Shown in pieces: positions 11,491 through 23,930 of a stretch of 64,000 nt of DNA. Numbering within the stretch: position 1 is the stretch's first letter; each line of letters begins with the position of its first letter. Source of the DNA: Epiperipatus broadwayi (lineage: Eukaryota; Onychophora; Udeonychophora; Euonychophora; Peripatidae); assembly GCA_028023455.1 (NCBI GenBank), contig JAQFVV010000021.1, positions 2,995,351-3,059,350 on the forward strand, given 5' to 3'. The notes beneath the pieces are model-generated. The model saw nothing but the letters and a program-made list of their open reading frames with translations, searched no databases and was not told the origin of the DNA. Made by a program: the position numbers and the translations under genes.

Positions 11491-12529
11491 CAACAAAGTA
11501 GAAGTAAAATTATATATATATATGATACCAATTCACTTTTTATATTGTGCCCTTTTCTTTAGGTCAGAATTAATTCATTATAGTAATTGACTAAAAAATT
11601 TCAAATTTATGATATGTTATCTTTGTACAATGAGTATATTATATTGATAATCTTTTAAAAGTTCAAATTAAAGCAAGATAAAAATATGTAATGCCTAAAA
11701 TTGTGCTAAATAACATTAAAACAGTTAAATAAAGCTAAATCTATTAATTGTATATGGTTGGGAAAGCTGGCCATAATAAATAATGTAGCAATAAATGTTT
11801 AAAATATGTTTTAAAAGTTAAACTTTAATAGCTAAAACTTGTAATTAAATAAATACTATATTTTAAAGTATAAATTATATCTAATAATTATATTTAATAT
11901 TATATGTTTTAAAAGTAATCTTTGTGATAGGAAAATTTATAATTAATTCTATGTTTTCAAAAGTATTATTCCAAATTTTATTATTATATTATTTATTTAA
12001 TGTAATAATTGTTGCAATTAACATTTAATATTTTCCACACAGAATTTTGTTACAGTCTGTCTCAGTTGTAAGTCATGTGACCTGTATACAGTTATACTCA
12101 TGTTCTTACTAGTGTTTGTATTAACAAAGTTTCAAAATTACTTTAAAAAAATTACACTATAGAATTGAAGATATTTATTTATCTATCACAAGAGCAAATA
12201 TTGAATTAGTTGTTACAAAGTGTTTAAATAGTTTTTATAAAACGAATGTAATTAGTAAAAAATTAAATATTTGTTTTAAAAATAGATACATTAAAAATAA
12301 AGAGTTGAATAAATTGATAAATATTGTTTTCTAATTGTCATTTTAAAATGTTCAATTAATTTCAATAAAGTACAAACATTGATTTAAAATTAATATTTTA
12401 AGTAATATTTTAAATAAAAATGAATCATATTTTATTTTTTAAATTTAATTGTGTGATACAGGAGTTATATGCAAATTAAGTTGTCAGGTGAAAAGCATAA
12501 TCCACCAATAAAATGATGTATTTTTTGGG

Positions 12530-12537
12530 TATAAATA
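12530..12537 (+). promoter_or_regulatory. Putative TATA box of element X, copy 1
   Basis: TATAAATA within GGGTATAAATACTGATGC, 268 bp before the short ORF. The counterpart in copy 2 is at 27248-27255. Conservation of both the box and its distance from the left end supports a pol II promoter; no transcription evidence. Confidence 0.5.
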
Positions 12538-12797
12538 CTGATGCACAGTTAGTTCTAGGGTGATTTTTCTAAAAATTTTGTGCTTCTTTTAAAATTTTTT
12601 GTTTTATTAGTAAATTCAGTGCTATAATAGCTCTCTTATAATTTATTTGCAACTGATAAGGATACCAATTTTAAGTATTTTGCAAAGAGAGTATTATAAA
12701 TAAATTATAATAAGTTTTATCTAAAGGATGCACTGCTAAAAGTTAAATTCCCTTGCCAGAATTTTCATCGAAACTTAATTCAACTTCACATTAAAAT

Positions 12798-12998
12798 ATG
12801 GAAATACCAACGAGTAATACTTACCTATTTAAAAAGATTTTAAAAGTAAAATTTATAATTATTAATATAGTATTAACGGTTTTAACAAGGAGAATTCTTT
12901 TGTTAAGTAAGGATGTATATTGGACATTATGTGGAGAGCTTAGCAGGAAAGCTACTCGGAAATTAAAATTAATAATACATTTTCGAGTATTGAGATAA
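12798..12998 (+). CDS. Short ORF of element X (66 aa), unknown function
   Basis: 66-codon ORF. I do not recognise the product. Residues 1-25 are hydrophobic (Ile/Leu/Val-rich). The C-terminal ~37 residues contain DVYWTLCGELSRKATRKLK, which lines up with TIRTLCWKLKQKTICRLKK in the ORF of copy 2; the shared pattern is TLC-x2-L-x2-K-x3-(R/K)LK followed by a histidine near the end. The methionines of the two copies also align (ATGGA in both). Both ORFs are open although the surrounding sequence is heavily diverged, which hints at coding constraint, but they are short. Alternative: chance open frames in related DNA. Confidence 0.35.
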   Translation: MEIPTSNTYLFKKILKVKFIIINIVLTVLTRRILLLSKDVYWTLCGELSRKATRKLKLIIHFRVLR

Positions 12999-15900
12999 TT
13001 GTATCAGAAGCTGATAAATAATACGACAAACTCATAATAAATTTTATGTGGAAAGTAAAGCCATGGAGGTTAAATGTTTTATCTTTTTGAAGAAAACATG
13101 GATAATTTTTAAAAAACTGTCATGAATAACAGCTAAAAATGAAAAGTATTTTAAAGCATATGTAATTAATCTATAATTTTATAAGATTATACACATTGCA
13201 ATAATTTGTTGAAAAGAACCAATAATTGAAATTATGGTGAAAATAACTATACTTGGATAAAGAAATGATAAATATCCTGACAAATAAATTCCTATAAATA
13301 ATGGGACTATTAACAATAAGTAATTATTAAATTCTAAAAAGATATTTTTTAAAAAAAATGCGCAAAAAGAAATATCCGGATATCCGAAGTCAAATCGTCA
13401 TGTCTAATGCACTACTAAGCCAGTATAAAATTCCAAGGAAGGAAACTTCGAAGTGTTATTTTTATCTTATAGTTTATTTATTATTTTAATAATCATTGTT
13501 CTGGATAATAGAGACTATGAACTATTATTTTATAAACTTTTCCAGAACTGATCAATGATTATTTTTGTTAATTTTTTAGATTTTTTAGACATCACCATTA
13601 TTATTTTTATCATTTATTTTAAAAACTTTGTTAGTGTTGGAAGGATTCTATGCATGCATCAGTCAGTCATTTTTTCAGTCATTCACAGGGCAGAAAAATT
13701 CTAGTTTCATCATCAAGTGTTGAACAAATACCCTAGCAACAAAGGTTGGGGATTACAATCACTCTTCAAGAGAAAGTTTTTTAAAAAAAAAAATTCAAGG
13801 AAAATAAAACATTTTATTTTATTTGTGTAAAGGACAATTCAACATAGAAGTATGCATAATTATGTCTTGATTTTTTTTATTAGCCTTAGTTCTAATTATC
13901 ACATTATTTAATTAGTAGAATAGGTACATAAATATTAATTTAGTCACTAATAATATTATAGTTTTATAATAAATATTTTTGATAATTTTAAATAAGTTTG
14001 TATTGTTAAGTGTGATAGAATGAATGTATTATACTATGCAATGTTTATTTTAATTTGTGGACAAGAAGACATCATAAGTGATTGAGAAGTTGATATCACT
14101 TATGTAATAGTTGTGGATATTGATATTTTATGATGTATTTTTCTTTTTCAGATTATCAATGAATTATATAGTGTTGAAGTATGAATGTTGGGTTATGTGT
14201 GAATGCAACACATTAAACTTATAGGATTATAATTTATTTATTCTAGGGATATGCATACTTTGATTTCATATTATTAGTATAATATAACATGATGATGAAT
14301 AATTATATGATTCTTTTATAAAGGACTTTAATATTTTTTTAGATATTTAAAGTATGGATAATAATCATTTTGTATTTTGTTCAAGAATATTGGTAGGAAA
14401 GTAAAATAACCTTTTGCTTGTTGATTGGTTGAGATCGTTATAATTACAACTGAATTTTATTTGTTGTTTTGACTATGTTAGTTAAGATCATTGTCGATGT
14501 AAATTTGATAAATCTATAGGAAAATTTTATAAGATAGTGACTTGGTAGTAATTTTAAAAAACATAAAACCAATGAGATGTTATTAATGTAGGATTTATTA
14601 TGGGAACAGGAATAAAAATTTATAATCTTATTAAGTATACAGGTACAGTTAACAAAGCCATGTAGCTGGTATATTTTATCTGTGGGCAGTGTTTATTTTA
14701 TATTGAATATTGATGTTCTAGAAAGCTGAAATAATACCTTTAACATCATTTTTGGTAGTGGAGGTCATTAGACAAATAGGTCATGCCTCTATTTTATTGA
14801 TACACTGTGCCATGATGTCTATCTAATATGTACCATTGAGTGAAACTCTAGTTTCTTCCCTATGCCTACGCATCTATTCGCTATCACAATTTTTTCCAAA
14901 GCATTACATCGCATAGTATCATATTTTAAAAAGGAAATGATAAATAATTTATAATTTAAGGACTGTTATTTAATGAAAAAGATAGGTTTGTTTACTTATG
15001 ACGATGAATAGTCAATGCAAAATGGAATTAAAAATCAAACGGAATCAAATAATAAAGAATCATAGAATATGTTCTATATTTATTTTGAAAATAAAATAAA
15101 TTTCATGAATGAATGCAAATGAAATGAAGTTGCTCTAGAATTTTAAATAAGTTCAAATATTTTTAATTTTATAAGTATTGCATATTTTTTAAAATAGATA
15201 ATGTAGTAAAATGAAACAGTACAAGATAAGCATAAGTATATTTTGTAGTTATTTTAATAATTAAGAAATGCATCAATAATTGCAACTATTCCATATTAAA
15301 ATAATATTAAGTAAGAGATATTAAGTATAATAATATGATTAGCAATGATGCCCACGCATTTTATTAATAAACCAACATTGGATATTTTGTGTTTAATAAT
15401 AATAACATTGCAAAATGGGAAATTATTTAGTGATAAGATACATATTCGAAATGTTATTTTTGTATTTTCCGCTTTATGCTTCGATGTATGTTTAAAGGAA
15501 GCATATTATAATGATATTTAGTAAGAGATAATATTTAGAATTAATGTAAAGTAATTATATCTTTATTATAAAATTTCACAAAGATGGAAAAAGAAGATTG
15601 TATTTTTCTTTAAGTCAGAGTGAAGACTTTAAATTTATGTTTCATTTTATTAGTTTATGATGAATAATAGATTTATAATGGTGCAAGACTTATTGTAAAT
15701 ATTGTAAATAGATCGTTTATTTTATTTTGTTATAATAAAAATTTTGTTAAACTTGTTTTCAAAATTTGTGTGTTAAGTTGATTTTCTATCCCACTCTCCA
15801 ATATTTTAAAACCACAGAGGATTTGAACCAAAACATAACATTTTTGCACAGAAATAAATAAAAGTAATATTTAAGAATTCTAATATTTTCTTAAGATTAT

Positions 15901-16396
15901 TTATTTAAGAAATTACATTTTACATTATCTTTATGGTCATAAGTTAATTATTATAATATTATAAAGAATTATAATGCTATCTGTTGCCACAAATATATTT
16001 TTCGGATTGTAAAATACTACCACATATTTATTGCAAGATCATATGAAAGATAAAAGATTATGTTATATTATTTCTTTATTATTATCATGGCGAATAAGAA
16101 TTATAGTGGAGGAAAAGATATGTAAGATTAAATCATACAATAAAGAATATTATTATTATTTATTATTATTGTGATTAGTTAGGTGTAGTTGAGTATGATA
16201 TTAAATCCCTTATCATGCTTTACTACAGTAATTTTGGATTAACTTAAAGTAGTTTTAAGAACCTGGTTAAATTATTTTAAATAAAAGATGAAGATTTATT
16301 TATTAGTGTAATCTTAAAGATTAGTTATTTTGAAGTCATAAGAATGCTATAGATTTATTATTTGAGATACTAATAGGGGGATAGTGTTCTTATGCC

Positions 16397-16430
16397 ATTG
16401 AGATAGTATCCTGTGGGATATTGGCTCAAT
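16397..16430 (+). repeat. Conserved 34-nt hairpin of element X, copy 1
   Basis: ATTGAG pairs with CTCAAT, and TAGTATCC with GGATATTG (two G-T pairs), around a 4-nt loop. The same hairpin with a different loop sequence lies at 30821-30854. Preceded in both copies by GGGGGATAGTGTTCTTATGC, the longest near-identical block between the copies. Could be an end-recognition or RNA-processing structure. Confidence 0.6.
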
Positions 16431-16853
16431 GTATTCTTATTACCACTTGCACCTCACTTCCCAGTCTCATGATTTTAATAAATATTTATTTATTTATTGT
16501 ATAAACTGAACCATATTATTATTTGATTAATTTGAGCTAGTAGAATATTTAATATTAATGTAGAGTAATTTTATTTGTCAATTATATGCATTTAGCCGAG
16601 TATAATCATTAACTGAGCTAGACCCATTTTATTTTGATATATGCAGGCCTCTTCTTGTTATTATTAAAATTAATATTAATATTTTTTACTTATTTAAAAA
16701 TGAAAGAATTTTCGAAAAATTAGTTTTAATTTATGCTATAAAGGACTATACAATATATGTAGTTAATGCAATTTTTTGAGCTGTTAAATAAAAATAAGGA
16801 GAGGAGGAGACCCTTTAAGCACTAATTGTCATATTGTTTTTGTTTTCAATATA

Positions 16854-16919
16854 TATATATATATGTTGTTTTTATTCTTAGGTTTGTATATATATATGTT
16901 GTTTTTATTCTTAGGTTTG
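16854..16919. repeat. Tandem duplication, 33 bp x 2
   Basis: TA-run followed by TGTTGTTTTTATTCTTAGG and TTTG, repeated twice without a mismatch that I can see. Confidence 0.9.
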
Positions 16920-17536
16920 TCTTTTACATAACAAAACCTAATTTGGTTTTAAGCCTAATGTTTTATAATCTGGATTAAGATTACAAATTTTAATCTGTCA
17001 TCTCTTGAGAGAAAAGAAATAGCAACAAAAATAAAATGGCTTGTAAAAGAATACAACATCTTATCTTTCTACTTTCATTTTAAAATTTAATTCTATCAAT
17101 AGTTTTTATATAATTTTTTTTACAATAATATAAAAAGGTTTTTTAAAAAAAAAATTATATGCGTGATACTTGACATTTTACAAAATATTTCAAGATAATG
17201 CGAATAAATATCAGGAGATGCATATATTGATTTAACACCATTTTCTATTCCACATAGGCTGCATATGATAAAACAATGCATTACCATTGATATATTGCTT
17301 CTTTCTTGATCCTGTGTTTCATTCAAAAATAAGACATTTTTAATGTCTGTAAAGCCAGGATTGCATAACAATTAAAAATTAAAAGTTGTCAATGTAATTC
17401 TTAAATACTCATTGGCTGCAAGTATGGTTGAAAAGGTAATAAATATAAACTAATAAATAAATAGCCCTGAGCTAGCTTTCGACAAAACACTGCCTGAATC
17501 ATAGTGCTTAATAACATTATGCAGTTCAGGTACATT

Positions 17537-17607
17537 TACATAATATGTAAAATGAGGCAAAATATGCAAATGTACATAATATGCAAAATGAGGCAAAATA
17601 TGCAAAT
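17537..17607. repeat. Tandem duplication, ~36 bp x 2
   Basis: Unit starts TACATAATATG(T/C)AAAATG and ends AATATGCAAAT; two copies with one visible difference. Confidence 0.9.
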
Positions 17608-17684
17608 AAGAAAATTAGATATTCCATTTTTCAGACAGTGGAACATAACACATGAATCTTTTTAGTTAATGGATTATTTGCAAT

Positions 17685-18115
17685 TGTTCAAACCTCTTTG
17701 TATTTTTTTTTCTATTGTCTCTTTGTGAGCAAACTGTTCTAACATTGGATGGAGAAAATGTATGAGTTGTGGTGTATTCACTGTCAAAAAATAGAATTCA
17801 GTCATTTATTTAGCTCTGTTATATAGGTATGCATGTTGGTCAATTCTTATGGATCTATTTTCACAAGATTCCCCATAATACACAGAGCTGCAGGATGGGT
17901 TAGAACATGCAATTTTATAGACACCTGAAGAGCATGCTTCACAAGTATTTTGTCTTTTGTATTGTTTAGCAAATTGTTAAGAGATATCAGTGACCCAAAA
18001 CTAACCCTGTACATATTAGCACAAATCTTTCTAATGGTATTTGCAATATCTGGGATGTAAGGAAGGCTTATCCATGCTTTTGGGATATTATTAATGTTTT
18101 TGACAAACTCAGTTA
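17685..18115 (-). pseudogene. Penelope-like element remnant: RT C-terminus and GIY-YIG endonuclease
   Basis: On the minus strand a segment reads WISLPYIPDIANTIRKICAN and then SLNNLLNNTKDK, the conserved linker after the reverse transcriptase of Penelope-like elements. After a one-base frame change near 17935 comes the GIY-YIG nuclease core: GVYKIAC, a cysteine pair, SVYYGES and a RI-QHA helix (17815-17935). The first tyrosine motif (GVY), the second (YYG) and the arginine/histidine helix are present, so this is the single-strand-nicking endonuclease domain, broken by a frameshift. The RT catalytic motifs are not visible upstream (18120-18480). The family call rests on motif order, not on a search. 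Confidence 0.75.
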
Positions 18116-18119
18116 ATGA

Positions 18120-19094
18120 CTTTCAAACTTAAAATTTTTTTGAAATTACTTACAAATGTTTAAGTTTTCAGATGAAAAAGAATTAACTTTACTTCAGATT
18201 TAAATATCAATTTATGAATATGACGAGCTGAAATTATATCATGTGCGATATTAATTTTTATTTAAGTTTGAGTATGTATATAATGCAAAAACTATTGTAA
18301 TAGTACATAATTTAATTCTTGTTTTGATAAGACTAGTGCAGTTTTACTGTCTTTTTAGATCACTCATCAGCAATAAAGTTCCAGTAGTCAGATATGTAAC
18401 TTAAGCTCAAAGATTAAAAATTTCAACCCATCAACAAACAATTGTTTGTTTGAAAAATAGGTCATGGCATAATACTAGTCTGTTCAACCATTATATCTGT
18501 AATCTGAATTCACTTCTAGTATAAGTAAACTAGTTATATTTTAAATAGGTCTGAGATTCATTTAAATATCTGAACCTAACTAAGTATCCAGTATTGGAAG
18601 TTAATGGGTATCTGGATATTTGTAGCTAGGACATAAATCAAGAAGGAAAACTGCTCAAACTGTCATCATTCAGCAATTAGTAAAGTTAAAGAGCACTAGT
18701 TTCTTCTTCAGTATTCCTTTTTGAGGGTGGTTGGAAAAGTTCCTGCTCTGCACTGGACTATTTAGAGGCAGCTCTGCATTGGACTGTCTTAAGGCAATAA
18801 ATTATGTTTGTGTGCCAAAAATGTTGAAAAATACACCAATTTTAAAAACTATGTAAAAAGTCATCGTTTTACATTGACTTTGATGTTATACCACATTACT
18901 AAGAAAGGAATCAAGCATTTAAAAGTAAAAAGTTTTTGAAACATGATTGAAGGATAAAGAAAATGAAAAGCAGCCATATAATAAATTTAAGAGTACTGAA
19001 CATTGAAAAAATGAATAAGTAAGGGGGAAAAATGATTTAATGCTATAATAAAAGAAATGATATTAAGAAAAGAAATAGATGAGAGAATAAAGTT

Positions 19095-19095
<1 letters not shown>
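18120..19095. other. Interval with no recognised feature
   Basis: A/T-rich sequence between the Penelope remnant and the trinucleotide array. RT motifs expected upstream of the remnant could not be read here. No open frame or repeat named. Confidence 0.5.
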
Positions 19096-19545
<450 letters not shown>

Positions 19546-20050
19546 CAAATCAATATAGACACTCTGGTCATGTTATGAATAGCATTTCTTCAAAAAAACA
19601 TTATTTATTTATATTTTTATGTTTAGTGGAACTCTCACCATTATGATAATGAAGTTTTTCCATTTTTTAAAATTCAATCTCTATCTTATTCACATTCAAT
19701 TTTTCAAAACCATAAAAAATTTTATGCAAAAAATATATTGACTCAGAGCATGACTAAAACTGCTTCATGCTAAAAATCATAAATAAACAAATGAAAATTA
19801 ATTTAACTTTTTGTAAGACTTTTTATATATAAAAAGTTCTATTACCACTCCTTTATATACTTGATTTATATTTAAGGTTTGCAAAAATTATAAATCTTTA
19901 GTACTGTCATGTATTAAAATGCATTTTTCTAAATGACTTTATTTACAATGTATATTATATTCAAAACATTTTTGTAAAACAAATATTATTTAAAAAATAT
20001 TATTTATATTATTTCATATATGGATCTTCTGTTGTTAACAATCTTATAAT
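19546..20050. other. Interval with no recognised feature
   Basis: A/T-rich unique-looking sequence. Confidence 0.5.
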
Positions 20051-20054
20051 AATA

Positions 20055-20500
20055 ATATTGATTCATCTGATAATGAGATGATTTTTCCCTCTTTTTTTGT
20101 ATTGTAAAGTTGAATTATTTATTAGTACAATTTTGATCTCTATAATAAAAAAATAAAATTATTTTACTGTTATAGAATAAAAAGGATATATCCCTTCCTC
20201 TTTTTCATACTATTAAGTTATTCACCTTTGATCAATATAATAAAGACATAATATTAGTTTACTGTTGAGAGAAAAAAGAAAATATGCCTCCTTTTTTATT
20301 ATATTGTTAATTTGTCTTATTATTTAACTCTAAATAGTAGAATCAAGAATCAAGTTAATTTTCTACTAATGAATTAAAAAAAATTATCTTTTATACTCTT
20401 GTGTTAAATATTGTTTAATTTTGATTAGTATAATAAAGGTGTATAATTTCTTGTTAATTAATAAAACATACCCTTTTTTTGTTTCATGCTATTAAATTGA
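20055..20500. repeat. Degenerate tandem repeat, ~120-bp period
   Basis: About four diverged units, each with a CC(T)TTTTTT run, a CAT(A/G)CTATTAA-like stretch and a TATAATAAA(G/A) block (near 20090, 20205, 20290 and 20475). Boundaries are approximate. Confidence 0.45.
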
Positions 20501-20576
20501 ATTAATATGAAATTCTGATTTAGAATGTTGTGTGAAGTGTCTGTAATTGGCTACAACAGATATTTTTTAACATAAC

Positions 20577-20644
20577 ATATATATGTATATATATTAGATA
20601 TATATAAGTAATATATATGTATATATATTAGATATATATAAGTA
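20577..20644. repeat. Tandem duplication, 34 bp x 2
   Basis: ATATATATGTATATATATTA followed by GATATATATAAGTA, twice, identical. Confidence 0.9.
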
Positions 20645-21845
20645 AGAAATAATAGGTCAATTTTAACACTTCCATAGTTTGTATTTTTCCTAGTGACCAT
20701 TTGAATTTTATTTTTTATTTTTTATTTTAGCAAATGAATTTTTACTTAACATTGTTTCAAATACAATTTTTCAGAAATGCAACGTTACAAAAGAAAATCA
20801 TTCTGAGAAATAATTTTTCAACTTTGAATGTAGAAAAAATAACAAAGTGAAATGCATAACCAGAACAAACACATTTTGTATCTGCAGAAATGTGGATAAA
20901 AATATTTTACAAATAAAATATAATTTATTTAACTCCATTTCTAAAATCCAAATGAATTATCGTTAAGACATCATAAATCAATGCAATTCTATTTTAAAGA
21001 TTAAAATTCCATTTATATTTATAGAGCATTTCTTTTTCAGCCAATCACAACTTCTTGGTTTATGATATTATTTTACTATTGACTTCTGTTAAAAAACAAA
21101 TATCTTTAAATAAAATCTGAATCTAAATATTATATTCTGTTCAAATAATAAATATTTCACAAATTTCATTGCAGCAATAATCATAAATTTATAAATAAAT
21201 TATGAAAAATTTAGATAATCATTTTTGAAATTTAAACAAAATAATGACTGCTCTCAAAAGTTTTCACAAATACTCTTGGGCTTGAAAACAAAAAATATAC
21301 CAATCAGTGACATTGTCAGCTCACTTTATATTAATTCAGTTTTTTTTTTAAAGTTAAGAAATTAATATATACTTTAGTTTCAGTGTTTACTATCAAATGA
21401 AAATAATACTGATAAGGGAATGCTTAATATAGCTGCAAGAGAATAAATTTAAGCCAAAGGAATAGAAGAATGACTCACTGTAATGCCAGCTTTCAAGTGA
21501 TTTTTAGAAAAGATTAAAAAAAGTCTATGAGAGCTAAACCTCATGCAAGCCCATATATTGCTGAATTTCTCAAATATAATAGAGGATTAAAAAATTAATC
21601 TTATAGTTAGTTGCTCAGGAGATCATATGATACTTGAATGTCCTAAGTATAGAAAGATACATCAGTTAATTTGAAGTGAATTTTTTTAATTTCTCATCTG
21701 AGAATTGTTTTTAAAATCTTTAGCCCTGATTCTGAAAGTCTGTGTTTTGGTTGTACAGAGCTTAGGAATCTTAAAGTGTTGTATTAAACATGAAAAATAA
21801 TTATAAAACAATGGTGACTTACTATCAATAATAATTTAGAGTTAA
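20645..21845. other. Interval with no recognised feature
   Basis: About 1.2 kb of A/T-rich sequence. No open frame over 60 codons and no repeat I can name. Confidence 0.5.
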
Positions 21846-21849
21846 ATAA

Positions 21850-21985
21850 TCGAGTATCTTATTGCTTGGGAACTTATAAGAAATTCAAGTATGGAAGTGC
21901 AGAGATGAAACCACAATCATTGATCTTGATTTCAGAATCCACAAACTCTACCACTGTACCAAACTACTCTAGGGCACCAATAATA
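21850..21985 (-). repeat. tRNA-like SINE S1 copy
   Basis: Minus strand: A-box-like TGGTACAGTGGTAGAG, then GGATTCTGAAATCA, and a tail GAATTTCTTATAAGTTCCC, AGCAATAAGATACTC, GATTATTTA that matches the tails of the tandem S1 array at 57934-58480. B box is degenerate. Confidence 0.6.
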
Positions 21986-22009
21986 GTCAAGAATTATTGC
22001 TTCTACATA

Positions 22010-22330
22010 ATAAATTATTAGAGGGGATTTGAACCTAGACTTTTCAACCTTCCTTTAGTTCAGCCCCTCCATCTTATACAACCAATACACATGACAAACT
22101 CATGTGAAAAAGATAAAAGATCTCCAATATACTTTTTTTGTGTTGAACCAGCACTCATCAGTTAGTCCAGATTATCATCTCTTACACATACATATAATCA
22201 AAGCTCGGTTTATATTAGGATAGAAAATCCTCAAACTTTAATGGGCATGCTTCAATTTTCTCCACTCTTTTCAATTATCCATATTGAAAATCTGATAATG
22301 AAATGTTCAAAGCATTCGTTGCCAGTTTTG
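22010..22330 (+). repeat. Family A repeat
   Basis: Carries the family markers in order: CTTATACAACCAATACACA, CCAGCACTCATCAGTTAGTC, TCCAGATTATCATCTC, a TTTAATGGGCATGCTTC block and a GAAAATCTGATAATGAAATG block. Single-orientation copy. Confidence 0.75.
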
Positions 22331-22825
22331 TTATCTAAATTAATAATAATAATAATATATAATTACCACATAACTTGACCTATTATTACGAGAAAGAGAG
22401 AGAGAACTCGGTAACCTTCACGGTCTTTTGTTATGATAATCAAGTTCACTTTAAAATAATATCAACAAAGTTTAAAATCAAAATTTGACTGCAAACTCGA
22501 CAGACAGCTTTATAATAATGTCTGGTTAAAATCATGTTTATCCTATTTGTTAAATAATTTTCATGAAATGTTATAAGCAACATCAAACGAGTTTAATTTT
22601 TTTAAAAACTTCGCTAATGATAACTTCTGTCACTTCTCTTTTACATTTGTAGCTTAAAATTATCCACAACATTGCACGCGACAGTAAAATTATCAAGTTA
22701 ACATTAATATAGGTGTAGTTTTATTTTAATAAAAACATATACCAAAAAATTACTCATAACGAATTATAATCGTTTCTAAAATTGACTAAATAACATTGAT
22801 GTATAAAATGTCTATATATATAATA
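22331..22825. other. Interval with no recognised feature
   Basis: A/T-rich sequence; a short GA run near 22390. Nothing named. Confidence 0.5.
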
Positions 22826-22826
22826 C

Positions 22827-22935
22827 AACGGTGGGCAACCTGCAGCCCACGAGTCATATGCGACTTCTATATCTACTCTGTGCGGTTCTTGGAATAATAT
22901 GAGCTAATATGGCTATTTTGCTTAAACATTTATAT
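22827..22935 (+). mobile_element. hAT-like transposon end fragment
   Basis: The segment CAACGGTGGGCAACCTGCAG followed by CCCACGAG and CATATGCGAC resembles the terminal sequence of animal hAT elements, which often start CAGNGGTGGGCAACCTGCGG-CCC and go on to GCCGCATGCGGC. It is much less A/T-rich than its surroundings. The opposite end and the 8-bp target duplication were not found. Confidence 0.45.
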
Positions 22936-23037
22936 TAATAATTTTAATAATGTAGTATGTATCATTATTAGAGTATTTTATTTCATAAATGCTTTAGAGA
23001 AATAAAAGCAGATATTTTGAAACTTTACACTTTTAGC

Positions 23038-23225
23038 TTTTAATACATTGTACAGGCTTAAACCTGCATTTATATATGTAATATATGCGGGATTCGAACT
23101 CAGACTTTCACACGACCCACCACTGATGATTGCTGGTTTAGCATGAAATGCGTATATTGGTGATTATTTATCTTTTCAACATGTGTGTGATCAGGTGGAT
23201 CAGCAATATGAGATGGCACTTTTAG
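23038..23225. repeat. Family A repeat, rearranged copy
   Basis: Begins with the family A terminal sequence in plus orientation (GGGATTCGAACTCAGACTTT at 23089), then switches directly at about 23123 to inner family A sequence in the opposite orientation (GCTGGTTTAGCATGAAATGC). It is therefore a foldback whose central part has been deleted. Confidence 0.7.
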
Positions 23226-23570
23226 CTTTTATAAATGATATCAGTCAAAAGGTTGTTAATATACATTTTATTATTGTATTTACTTAGCAAGAAGTGTTTT
23301 AATATCTATTGGCCTATGTCTCTCCTGGCAAAACTCCAAGACATGATAACTCTGATCGCTGCATTTAATAATGTTGTCTGCATCTTTTGAAAAATATATA
23401 AAAAGTATTATATGCAGCTGTTCTTACCGAAGAATTTCCCCATCCCTGATGTAATAGATATTTACTCATTGAGAAGACTATTTCTGTACGTAATTGTGAG
23501 AAGACCAACTGGAAAATAATACCATATCCACTTGTTATATCCTTCAGGTGGGGTTTAAAACTAAAATGAA
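23226..23570. other. Interval with no recognised feature
   Basis: No repeat or coding motif recognised. Confidence 0.5.
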
Positions 23571-23930
23571 TTGAACTTGGAAATCCATATCAGTGAAAAT
23601 TTGATGATGGTATGTTCAAAACCCTTGTTTTCCAATTCTGTTGTCATATCCATGTTGATTAAAAATCATTCTGAACCCTCATATGCAGGGCCTTAAGCTT
23701 ATTTAAATACACAGAAGAGGGATGAACAGAATACAGGCTGAAGGTGTAATGTTTAAATATAAGTATAATAAATATTTTTTTAAGCAAGATGTAATTAGAG
23801 GAAATTTAAACTCAGAATTTTCAGCCCCATTTACTCATCCACTACATCTTATACAACCAATACACACATCCACAATGGATGAATAAAGGGAGCTTGAAAG
23901 CCTGGATTCAAACCCCTCTAATAACATAAA
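23571..23930 (+). repeat. Family A repeat fragments
   Basis: 23571-23710 matches the far end of family A (AAAATTTGATGATGG, CATGTTGATTAAAAATCA, CTGAACCCTCATATG; compare 36735-36850). 23790-23930 matches its outer part (CATCTTATACAACCAATACAC), with a short inverted end near 23880. Confidence 0.65.

Larger units (their letters stand above)
11546..16643 (+). mobile_element. Element X, copy 1 (unrecognised ~5.1 kb repeat)
   Basis: Long, very A/T-rich segment collinear with 26270-31048. Shared landmarks in the same order and spacing are: TGTGCCCTTTTCT at the left end; AAGCTGGCCATA (about 11766 and 26494); a TATA box (12530 and 27248, 984 and 978 bp from the left end); AGTATTTTGCAAA; a short ORF; AGTTAACAAAGCC (14647 and 29010); CACTGTGCCATGAT (14803 and 29161); a 34-nt hairpin (16397 and 30821); and a right end near GA-ATAGA(A/C)CC. 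No transposase, RT or integrase is visible. The left edge is preceded by TATAT in both copies. Class is unknown; a large non-autonomous LTR derivative is one possibility, but I found no terminal direct repeat. Confidence 0.75.
16644..17680. other. Interval with tandem duplications, no recognised gene
   Basis: Contains a 33-bp unit twice (16854-16919), a 36-bp unit twice (17537-17607), and on the minus strand an 83-codon open frame (17120-17371) of mixed composition but no motif I recognise. The frame could be a decayed exon or transposon piece; I do not call it a gene. Confidence 0.45.

Noticed and set aside
13360-13395. TATCCGGATATCCG as a regulatory palindrome
   Set aside because: Short, single occurrence inside element X copy 1, with no counterpart in copy 2.
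14803-14816. CACTGTGCCATGAT as the start of a 3' LTR in element X
   Set aside because: Only TGTGCC matches the left end; following bases do not, so there is no terminal direct repeat here.
16375-16430. Helitron 3' end (hairpin plus CTRR)
   Set aside because: The hairpin is convincing but no CTRR follows at the required distance in either copy, and no TC start or Rep/helicase sequence is visible.
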